From Blastocatellia bacterium (lineage in GTDB: Bacteria > Acidobacteriota > Blastocatellia > Pyrinomonadales > Pyrinomonadaceae), in contig DNNE01000042.1 of the NCBI GenBank assembly GCA_003487805.1, positions 1 through 17,616 on the forward strand: a stretch of DNA of 17,616 nucleotides, read 5' to 3'. Of this stretch, positions 6,799 through 12,498 are shown in pieces. The notes beneath the pieces are model-generated. The model searched no databases and had not been told where the DNA came from. It saw only the letters and a program-made list of their open reading frames with translations. The position numbers and the translations under genes were made by a program. Numbering within the stretch: position 1 is the first letter of the stretch; the number at the start of each line of letters is the position of its first letter.

Positions 6799-7422
6799 AT
6801 GGCTGAACACGACGAAGGATTTGTCCTAACCACGGTCGATTCGATCACGAATTTCGTGCGCCAAAAAATGGCCGCGCCGGTGATGGATTCAAAGTTGATG
6901 CAGTTCGGCGTCAACTGGGCGCGCAAGTCCGCGATCTGGCCGATGACCTTCGGCCTGGCCTGCTGCGCGATCGAGATGATGGCGACCGGCGCCGGACGCT
7001 TCGACATCGATCGTTTTGGCGCGGGCGTCTTCCGTCCGAGCCCGCGGCAGAGCGACCTAATCATCATTGCCGGCACAGTGACCCTGAAGATGGGACCCGT
7101 TGTGCGTCGCGTTTTCGATCAGATGCCTGAGCCCAAGTGGGCAATGGCAATGGGCGCGTGCGCCTCGACTGGCGGCCCGTTCGATTCTTACTCGACGATG
7201 CAAGGTGTCGATCGCACGATCCCCGTAGATGTTTACATTCCCGGATGTCCTCCGCGTCCGGAAGCGCTGCTGTATGGCCTGATGCGCCTGCAAGACATCA
7301 TCATGCGCGAAGCCCCCTCGGCTTACATCTTTGATTCGGACGGCACCGTGCACCGACGACGATCCTTTGAAGAGCCCCTGATCGCCGCCGCGACCTCAAA
7401 CAAGGCTGAAGCCGTAGCGTAA
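6799..7422 (+). CDS. nuoB: NADH-quinone oxidoreductase subunit B (N2 iron-sulfur cluster)
   Basis: A 207-residue subunit of the peripheral arm of complex I that holds the terminal 4Fe-4S cluster N2, which passes electrons to quinone. All four cluster ligands are present with the spacing of the E. coli protein: adjacent Cys55-Cys56 (FGLACCAIEMM), Cys121 (MGACASTGGPF) and Cys150 (PGCPPRPEALLYG). The N-terminus FVLTTVDSITNFVRQK and the tail rich in Ala are unremarkable. No Shine-Dalgarno is seen; a heptanucleotide repeat runs to 5 bases before ATG. nuoC and nuoD do not follow; the next gene encodes an unrelated secreted protein, so the remaining complex I genes must be elsewhere. Confidence 0.97.
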   Translation: MAEHDEGFVLTTVDSITNFVRQKMAAPVMDSKLMQFGVNWARKSAIWPMTFGLACCAIEMMATGAGRFDIDRFGAGVFRPSPRQSDLIIIAGTVTLKMGPVVRRVFDQMPEPKWAMAMGACASTGGPFDSYSTMQGVDRTIPVDVYIPGCPPRPEALLYGLMRLQDIIMREAPSAYIFDSDGTVHRRRSFEEPLIAAATSNKAEAVA

Positions 7423-7470
7423 GTTTTGAGTTCAGCGATCACGATGCCAGCTAAAGCTTGAACTCTAAAC
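7423..7470. repeat. Inverted repeat after nuoB
   Basis: GTTTTGAGTTC (7423-7433) pairs with GAACTCTAAAC (7460-7470), 10 of 11 positions. The loop contains the small palindrome AGCTAAAGCT (7449-7458). It begins right after the nuoB stop. No T-run follows, so it is at best a weak terminator. Confidence 0.55.
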
Positions 7471-7543
7471 GAACTAATCGAAACGTTTCCCTCGTCAAAG
7501 CTACGAACCCGATGAAGCGATCTGCTTTTTGAAGGAGGAGTCT

Positions 7544-8185
7544 ATGAAGTTCAATAACAAACTCGCCCTGCCAATCCTGCTTGCTTTTATCAGCTTGCCG
7601 GCGATCGTCAACGCGCAAACAACCAAGCCGCGCCTGCGGCGGCCGCCGCCACGCACCACCGTTACGCCGCCGATCGTTCCCGTAGGAACGAATTTGAAGA
7701 TTCGCTTGAACGACACTTTGTCGAGCAAGGAGTCCCGCGCGGGCGATCGATTCACCGCCGTAGCGATCGATCCGGTACGCTTCAACGAAGCGACCGTGCA
7801 CGGTCACATCCGCTCGATCGTCAAATCAGGAACGGTGAAAGGCCGAACGACGATGAATCTTTCTTTTGACTCGATCGATCTGCCGAGCGATCCACCGAAG
7901 CATGGAGTGCTGCATGGCTATGTCACGCGCATTTACGGAACCAAAGCGAGCACCGATCAGGAGGGCGGTGTCCAATCGGAAAGCCGCGGCAACCAAACGC
8001 TGAAACGCAGCGGCATTGGGGCCACCGCCGGTGCGATCATCGGCGGCATCGCGGGTGGCGGCAAAGGAGCTGCGATCGGTCTGATTCTCGGCGGCGCCGG
8101 CGGCGCGGGATCGTTGGCGATCAATGGCAGCAAGGAACTGCGGATAGACTCAGGAACGGAAATGCTGGTCCATGTGACGCGGTGA
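7544..8185 (+). CDS. Secreted glycine-zipper protein, function unknown
   Basis: A 213-residue exported protein. The signal peptide has a core LALPILLAFISLPAIV and a likely VNA|Q cut after Ala24. A basic, proline-rich linker follows (KPRLRRPPPRTTVTPP), then a small beta-rich region (VGTNLKIRLNDTLSSKESRAGDRFTA). A glycine zipper lies at residues ~157-189 (GATAGAIIGGIAGG, GKGAAIGLILGGAGGAG), a motif that packs or inserts in membranes. The tail is LRIDSGTEMLVHVTR. The start at 7544 was chosen because AAGGAGGAG lies 4 bases upstream; the in-frame TTG at 7529 would place the Shine-Dalgarno inside the gene. It follows nuoB by 121 bases and is probably a separate unit. Glycine-zipper proteins of this kind are common in envelope-related loci, but no specific function can be assigned. 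Confidence 0.8.
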   Translation: MKFNNKLALPILLAFISLPAIVNAQTTKPRLRRPPPRTTVTPPIVPVGTNLKIRLNDTLSSKESRAGDRFTAVAIDPVRFNEATVHGHIRSIVKSGTVKGRTTMNLSFDSIDLPSDPPKHGVLHGYVTRIYGTKASTDQEGGVQSESRGNQTLKRSGIGATAGAIIGGIAGGGKGAAIGLILGGAGGAGSLAINGSKELRIDSGTEMLVHVTR

Positions 8186-8194
8186 TTGCTTTGT

Positions 8195-8348
8195 TGCCCT
8201 CTCTCTGTGGGAGACGGTTGGGTGAGGGACTAGCCGCAATGAACCAGGTTTTTTTCTTCCAGTAGACCGGCACCAGAAAAGAAAGAATTCCAAGCTGTGG
8301 TTGAGGGCGGTAAGCCCTCACCCCGGCTCTCTCCCAAAGGGAGAGGGA
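8195..8348. repeat. Inverted repeat, 'CCCTCTCCC...GGGTGAGGG' family
   Basis: The left arm at about 8195-8228 (GCCCTCTCTCTGTGGGAG, then GGTTGGGTGAGGGA) and the right arm at about 8313-8348 (GCCCTCACCCCGGCTCTCTC, then CCAAAGGGAGAGGGA) are imperfect reverse complements, with an ~85-base loop. Each arm is itself nearly a hairpin (CTCTCTC..GGGAG; CTCTCCC..GGGAGAG). It lies between the glycine-zipper gene and the sigma factor gene. Confidence 0.7.
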
Positions 8349-8369
8349 ACCAGAAACCAATCACCTCTC

Positions 8370-8397
8370 AAGGCGGGACCAGGCCGCCTTTCTTTTT
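8370..8397 (+). terminator. Rho-independent terminator before the sigma factor gene
   Basis: A 7 bp perfect stem AAGGCGG (8370-8376) / CCGCCTT (8384-8390) with a 7-base loop is followed by TCTTTTTT. This is the only clear intrinsic terminator in the window. It probably ends transcription coming from the glycine-zipper gene and so isolates the sigma operon. Confidence 0.7.
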
Positions 8398-8409
8398 TGC
8401 TGAATCAAC

Positions 8410-8435
8410 GGAAGAAAACTAAACTCACGCCCGTC
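8410..8435 (+). promoter_or_regulatory. Possible ECF-type autoregulatory promoter
   Basis: GGAAG (8410-8414) and CGTC (8432-8435), 17 bases apart, resemble the GGAAC / GTC elements recognised by many ECF sigma factors. They stand directly before an ECF sigma gene and after a terminator. The match is short and the element would start transcription almost at the ATG, so this is tentative. Confidence 0.3.
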
Positions 8436-8444
8436 TAATTAACG

Positions 8445-9038
8445 ATGCTCGATCAAATCGTCGCGACCCGTGAGCAGCTGCCTGTGAAGGAATCGACAGA
8501 TTCGCGGACCATCGCCGCTTGTCAGCAAGGCGACCGGGAAGCACTGCGCGTGCTGTTCGAGGAGTACAAAGACCGCGTGTATTCGATCGCGCTCTATTCA
8601 TTGAGCGGCGATGAAATGGCGGCCGGGGACGCGACCCAGCAGGTCTTTCTCAAATTGATGACTCGTATCGGACAGTTTCGCGGCGATGCGGAATTCGCAA
8701 CCTGGCTCTATCGCCTGGTGGTCAACACTTGTCATGACGAGCATCGCAAGCAGAGACGATTTGTGGCGCTGGCTGATTCGTTTCTGCAGACGAGCGCTGG
8801 TGGTGAATCGCCGCGCGCGAGTTATGCGCGCAAAGAACTTGCGGGGCGAGTTCAAACGGCGGTCGCTGAACTAAAGCCGAAGCTTCGTTGGCCAATTTTG
8901 CTCAAGTACGTCGAAGGTTTGTCTTATGAAGAAATTGCACAGGTGCTCAATTGTTCAAAAGGAACTGTCGCATCGCGTTTGAACCGCGCTCACAAAGCTT
9001 TAGGCCGGCGGCTTAGTCATTTGAAGAATGAGATCTGA
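8445..9038 (+). CDS. ECF-type RNA polymerase sigma factor
   Basis: A 197-residue protein with only the two sigma70 regions that define the extracytoplasmic-function class. Sigma region 2 spans about residues 36-105 (LFEEYKDRVYSIALYSL, DATQQVFLKLM, FRGDAEFATWLYRLVVNTCHDEHRK). Region 4 spans 136-191 (LKPKLRWPILLKYVEGLSYEEIAQVLNCSKGTVASRLNRAHKALGRRL) with a clear helix-turn-helix. Such factors direct RNA polymerase to a small regulon when released from an anti-sigma partner. That partner is encoded 18 bp downstream. The ATG at 8445 lacks a good Shine-Dalgarno. The N-terminal ~25 residues before the conserved region are not diagnostic. Confidence 0.93.
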   Translation: MLDQIVATREQLPVKESTDSRTIAACQQGDREALRVLFEEYKDRVYSIALYSLSGDEMAAGDATQQVFLKLMTRIGQFRGDAEFATWLYRLVVNTCHDEHRKQRRFVALADSFLQTSAGGESPRASYARKELAGRVQTAVAELKPKLRWPILLKYVEGLSYEEIAQVLNCSKGTVASRLNRAHKALGRRLSHLKNEI

Positions 9039-9056
9039 TTAATCGACAGGGAAGAT

Positions 9057-10220
9057 ATGTTTAGCAAGCACATTACATCATTAAGTTCTGCGTATTTTCA
9101 CGACGAGTTGAGGCCGCGCGAAAGTCAGCGCGTGGCGGAGCATTTGATGTCATGCACGCCTTGTCGCGCTGATTTTGACGACGTGAAACTCGGCGCGAAG
9201 TTCGCCGAACAACTTCAAATCGTCTCCGCGCCCGATTCAGTTTGGGCCGGCGTCGTCGATCAGCTCGATTACAAGAGCGTGAGGCGGATGCGCCTTTGGT
9301 TTGTGAAGCCACTCGCGATCGCGGCCATGATCCTCCTGGTGATTGCCGGAGGTCTGGTGTGGCTGCGATCGAACAGTAACACGGGCGGTGCGCCATGGAA
9401 TGTGGCTCGACTGGGCGGCTCACCGCGGATTGACTCACAGAACATTGAAGACGGAAGCAAACTCGGTGTGGGCCAATGGCTGGAGACAGACGCGACCTCG
9501 CGCGCGGAGATCGATGTCGCGACGATCGGAAATGTTGAGATCGATCCCAACAGCCGCGTGCGCTTGCTGGAAACTAGTTCTTCGGAGCATCGACTTGAAT
9601 TGGCCCGTGGGCGTTTGAGCGCGCATATCTCAGCGCCGCCCAAACTGTTTTTCGTAAACACACCTTCAGGAGTCGCCGAGGACCTCGGCTGTGCCTACAC
9701 CCTGGAGGTTGATGAGAACGGGAACAGTATTTTGCACGTCACCCTGGGCTGGGTCTCTCTGCAACTAATCGATCGTGAATCGTCCGTTCCCGCCGGCGCG
9801 GCCTGCGCGATGAAACGGGGAGTTGGACCTGGAACTCCTTACTTTGAAGACGCGAGCGAACTGTTCCGCACCGCGTTGTCCAAATTTGATTTCGCAGACA
9901 ATCAAAGCGACCAGACAGCGGCGCTCGCAGCCCTTCTCAGCGAAGCCCGGCCCCGTGATGTGATGACTCTTTGGTATCTACTCATGCGCGTGAGCGCTGT
10001 TGACCGGGCCAGTGTTTACGATCGCATGACATCGTTGGTCACGCCGCCGCAAGATGTCACTCGTGAAGGCGTTCTGAATTTGGACCGGCAGATGCTCGAG
10101 CGTTGGAAAGCAAAGTTGTCGATCAGGTCGGATCCCCCGCAGAAGAAGGTTCATAGCTTTTTGAAAAAACTTTGGGCCGAGACGCTCGGCAGAATTCATG
10201 GCTATCAAGGAAAATGGTAA
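9057..10220 (+). CDS. Anti-sigma factor: zinc-finger N-terminus, one TM helix, FecR domain
   Basis: A 387-residue single-pass protein. The cytoplasmic N-terminus has a ZAS-type zinc-binding motif H29-x3-C33-x2-C36 (HLMSCTPCR); His5 is placed like the fourth ligand of known ZAS proteins. One transmembrane helix lies at ~81-103 (FVKPLAIAAMILLVIAGGLVWL). Outside is a FecR-like beta domain at ~115-240 (VARLGGSPRIDSQNIEDGSKLGVGQWLETDATSRAEID, then IDPNSRVRLLE and FFVNTPSGVAEDLGCAYTLEV), followed by a ~145-residue helical C-terminus. ZAS domains bind and silence ECF sigma factors; FecR domains receive envelope signals. Adjacent genes, 18 bp spacing and the AGGGAAG Shine-Dalgarno support a sigma/anti-sigma pair. 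It joins the anti-sigma and signal-receiving parts in one chain. The signal is unknown. Confidence 0.85.
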   Translation: MFSKHITSLSSAYFHDELRPRESQRVAEHLMSCTPCRADFDDVKLGAKFAEQLQIVSAPDSVWAGVVDQLDYKSVRRMRLWFVKPLAIAAMILLVIAGGLVWLRSNSNTGGAPWNVARLGGSPRIDSQNIEDGSKLGVGQWLETDATSRAEIDVATIGNVEIDPNSRVRLLETSSSEHRLELARGRLSAHISAPPKLFFVNTPSGVAEDLGCAYTLEVDENGNSILHVTLGWVSLQLIDRESSVPAGAACAMKRGVGPGTPYFEDASELFRTALSKFDFADNQSDQTAALAALLSEARPRDVMTLWYLLMRVSAVDRASVYDRMTSLVTPPQDVTREGVLNLDRQMLERWKAKLSIRSDPPQKKVHSFLKKLWAETLGRIHGYQGKW

Positions 10221-10281
10221 AACCGGGCCGAGATTTGTCCTGCCCGGCAACCTGCGAGCCGCGTACGGAAGGAGAAAGATC

Positions 10282-11475
10282 ATGCGAAACACTGTCAAGC
10301 TTCTCATCGTCTCGTTGATCGTAATCACGGCGGGTTTTGCGGTAACGATTAAGTTGCGCCGGCCGTCGAGCGCGGCGACCTCGCCGCTCGATCATCTAAT
10401 CGTTCACGAGTGGGGCACGTTTACTTCGATTGCAGGCAAGGATGGAGTTGCCTTGGAGTGGCGGCCGCTAAACGGCTCAACCGATTTGCCGAAGTTCGTC
10501 CACACCATGCAAACCGCGACTTCGGGATTGCGGCACCCACAGTCCAAAGCCGATTTGGCGGCAACCATTCGCATGGAAACACCGGTCATCTATTTTTATG
10601 CCGACCGCGAGATGGATGTCACCGCCAACGTTCAATTTCCCAAAGGCAAGATCACTGAATGGTATCCACAGGCCCGCGACGTTGGCACTGGAATCAACTG
10701 GGGCCGGATAAAAATCGAGCCCGGGGCCGCGTTTAACCTGCCGGCGGACTATTCCGACAACCATTATTATGCGGCGCGAGAAACTGATGCTGCGCCCGTT
10801 CGGATTTGCGCAACTACCGGGAAATCGATCGAGCAGGAGAAGTTTCTGTTTTATCGCGGAGTCGGAACTTTCGATCTGCCGTTGGCAGTGACTTTGGAAA
10901 ACAATCGCGTCGCGTTGCGAAATTCCGGAAAAGATTTGATCGCGCAGTTGATCGTGTTTGAGAATCGCGACGGGCAGATTGGGTTCCAGGCGATTGACAA
11001 TTTCTCAGGCGCTACCACTATCGATCGCCCGGTACTCGATAAGAACACAGACACGGTTATTCAACAGCTGCGCCAAGCTCTGGTTGTCGCAGGTCTTTTT
11101 GATAAAGAGGCCGACGCGATGATTAAGACGTGGCGGAATAGCTGGTTCGAACCGGGCATGCGCGTTTTCTACATTTTGCCGCGCAGCGCGACTGACGCGA
11201 CGCTACCCATCGAAATCGATCCGCAGCCTGAGCAATTGGTGCGCGTGCTCGTCGGACGCACGGAAGTCATCACGCCGGAAATGGAGAAATCTGTAAAGGA
11301 GCAAGTCAGACTGCTCAACGATTCTTCGCCAAAGGTACGCGCTGAAGCAGCCACGGCCATTCAAAAGTATGGACGATTTTCAGAGCCGATTCTCAAGCGA
11401 ATCATCGAAGATGAAAAGGATCCAACGCTTCGCGCGCGCATCAAGCGATTGATTGATGTACGGGCCGCTGACTAA
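10282..11475 (+). CDS. Membrane-anchored protein of unknown function with EWGTFTS motif and HEAT-like tail
   Basis: A 398-residue protein I cannot assign to a characterised family. An N-terminal signal anchor at residues ~5-22 (VKLLIVSLIVITAGFAV) places the rest outside the inner membrane. The conserved-looking block HLIVHEWGTFTSIAGKDGVALEWRPL comes next, then an all-beta-like body (ETPVIYFYADREMDVTANVQFPKG; EPGMRVFYILPRS). The last ~70 residues resemble one or two HEAT repeats (LLNDSSPKVRAEAATAIQKYG; DEKDPTLRARIKRLID). The ATG at 10282 was chosen because AAGGAG lies 7 bases upstream and the anchor follows at once; the frame extends back to 10198, overlapping the anti-sigma gene. It starts 61 bp after that gene, so it is probably the third cistron and a likely target or sensor of the sigma module. 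Confidence 0.72.
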   Translation: MRNTVKLLIVSLIVITAGFAVTIKLRRPSSAATSPLDHLIVHEWGTFTSIAGKDGVALEWRPLNGSTDLPKFVHTMQTATSGLRHPQSKADLAATIRMETPVIYFYADREMDVTANVQFPKGKITEWYPQARDVGTGINWGRIKIEPGAAFNLPADYSDNHYYAARETDAAPVRICATTGKSIEQEKFLFYRGVGTFDLPLAVTLENNRVALRNSGKDLIAQLIVFENRDGQIGFQAIDNFSGATTIDRPVLDKNTDTVIQQLRQALVVAGLFDKEADAMIKTWRNSWFEPGMRVFYILPRSATDATLPIEIDPQPEQLVRVLVGRTEVITPEMEKSVKEQVRLLNDSSPKVRAEAATAIQKYGRFSEPILKRIIEDEKDPTLRARIKRLIDVRAAD

Positions 11476-11511
11476 TTACGGCTGCATCAGCTGAAGCTTT
11501 GTGTCTTTTTC

Positions 11512-11595
11512 GTGATTCCTGGTTCGTGTGATTTCGTGGTTTGCCTCTCTTGATTCATTCGCAAAGCAGACCACGAAGAACCACGAACACAAAAC
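11512..11595. repeat. Inverted repeat, 'TTCGTGTGA' family, copy 3
   Basis: The left part (about 11512-11542) contains GGTTCGTGTGATTTCGTGGT. The right part (about 11569-11595) contains ACCACGAAGAACCACGAACA, its imperfect reverse complement. It follows the stop of the EWGTFTS gene by ~35 bases. It is the most diverged of the three copies. Together with the structure at 11645-11717 it accounts for most of the 325-base gap 11476-11800; the rest shows no gene. Confidence 0.7.
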
Positions 11596-11644
11596 CAATC
11601 CGCTTGCCCAAAAAGTCCAGATCGTGCGCAAAGAGTCAATCTGA

Positions 11645-11717
11645 TACAGAACCGCTTGAGCTAGCAAGTGGGTAATCTCGAGGAAACTACCCGGTCGCTG
11701 GCGCGACCGGTTCTGTA
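11645..11717. repeat. Branched, cloverleaf-like inverted repeat structure
   Basis: TACAGAACC (11645-11653) is the exact reverse complement of GGTTCTGTA (11709-11717). Inside lie three smaller stems: CTTG/CAAG (11655-11668), GGGTA/TACCC (11670-11692) and GGTCGC/GCGACC with a TGGC tetraloop (11693-11708). The stems sit head to tail and do not overlap, so a four-way junction can be drawn. It has no tRNA-like TTCGA loop. It could be a structured RNA, a leader element of the next gene, or another palindromic repeat. Confidence 0.45.
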
Positions 11718-11788
11718 CCGTGTTAGTCTCGTCCACATTCTGGGCGAAGCCAAGCAGGTCGGTTCCCTGGAATCGTCTCATTCGTGTA

Positions 11789-11794
11789 TATAAT
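11789..11794 (+). promoter_or_regulatory. -10 element of a candidate leaderless promoter
   Basis: A perfect TATAAT is followed by six bases (CGATCT) and then the ATG of the haem-binding gene. Transcription would therefore start at or next to the start codon. No Shine-Dalgarno lies before that ATG, which fits a leaderless message. No convincing -35 was found at 16-18 bases. Confidence 0.5.
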
Positions 11795-11800
11795 CGATCT

Positions 11801-12271
11801 ATGAAGCGAGTTCTGAAAATTGCAGCGATCCTTTTGGTCGTCCTGGTCGTCGGCATTCAGGCGATTAGACCGGCGCGAACCAATCCTCCGATTGATGAAT
11901 CGCAAACAATCAACGCAAAGACGCAGATGCCTCCTGAGGTCGCGTCGATTTTCGATCGCTCCTGTCGCGACTGTCATACAAACAAAACGGTGTGGCCGTG
12001 GTACACAAACGTCGCGCCCTTGTCGTGGTGGTTATCAAATCACGTCAATGACGGCCGGCGGGCGCTAAACATGTCCGAGTTCGGGAAGCTCGACGCTAAT
12101 GGCCAGGATCGAAAGCTCCGGCAGATTTGCGATGAAGTTTCGGACGGGGTGATGCCCTTATCTTCATACACGCCGATGCATCCGGCGGCCAAACTTTCCG
12201 ATCAAGATAAGAAGACGCTCTGCGATTGGACTGAGAAGGAACGCGAGCGGTTGTCACAACTGGCCAGGTAA
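11801..12271 (+). CDS. Haem-binding domain protein, membrane-anchored, CXXCH
   Basis: A 156-residue protein with an N-terminal membrane anchor (VLKIAAILLVVLVVGIQAI, residues ~4-22) and a periplasmic haem-binding domain. The c-type haem site is C55-R-D-C58-H59, followed by the family pattern TNKTVWPWYTNVAPLSWWL, HVNDGRRALNMSEF, and DGVMPLSSYTPMHPAAKLSD. The Met/His in MPLSSYTPMHP could supply the distal ligand. These small proteins probably carry electrons or sense redox state in the periplasm; the exact partner is unknown. The ATG at 11801 starts right at the anchor; the upstream extension to 11720 would run through the -10 box and adds no recognisable domain. It stands alone, with repeat DNA on both sides. 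Confidence 0.85.
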   Translation: MKRVLKIAAILLVVLVVGIQAIRPARTNPPIDESQTINAKTQMPPEVASIFDRSCRDCHTNKTVWPWYTNVAPLSWWLSNHVNDGRRALNMSEFGKLDANGQDRKLRQICDEVSDGVMPLSSYTPMHPAAKLSDQDKKTLCDWTEKERERLSQLAR

Positions 12272-12334
12272 AGACCTCCCCGCCCACCTGTAAGCAGATT
12301 CAACAAGTATTCAATGACCCGGCCAATACTCAGC

Positions 12335-12369
12335 TACTGACCCACCCCGCTCACGCGGGTGGTACTGAC
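12335..12369. repeat. Hairpin flanked by TACTGAC direct repeats
   Basis: A stem CCACCCCGC (12342-12350) / GCGGGTGG (12355-12362) with a TCAC loop and one bulged C is bracketed by exact TACTGAC words (12335-12341 and 12363-12369). It resembles the GGTCGC/GCGACC hairpin followed by TTCTGTACCG at 11693-11720, so both may be one dispersed family. The rest of the 227-base gap 12272-12498 holds a small CGGCG/CGCCG hairpin (12447-12465) and no gene. Confidence 0.55.
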
Positions 12370-12498
12370 TTCGTCTCCCGCGATCCGCTTGTCTTTTCCC
12401 GACCCGCAATGACAGAATCCCACTCCCCAGTAACAAGCTGTCTTGGCGGCGTGACTTGCTCGCCGTTTATCCAGACTCAAAAAATAATTGGAGATCAC

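Noticed and set aside
10198..10281. 28-residue extension of the EWGTFTS protein
   Set aside because: It overlaps the anti-sigma gene and would bury the signal anchor; AAGGAG supports 10282.
11645..11717. tRNA gene
   Set aside because: The fold is branched, but there is no T-loop GTTCRA, no anticodon loop of 7 bases and no tRNA-like D-loop.
12447..12465. CGGCG/CGCCG hairpin followed by TTTAT as a terminator
   Set aside because: The stem is 5 bp with a 9-base loop and the T-run is too short; it was mentioned but not called.
12409..12498. 30-residue extension of the M1 peptidase
   Set aside because: It would mask the signal peptide; GGAG is correctly spaced before the ATG at 12499.
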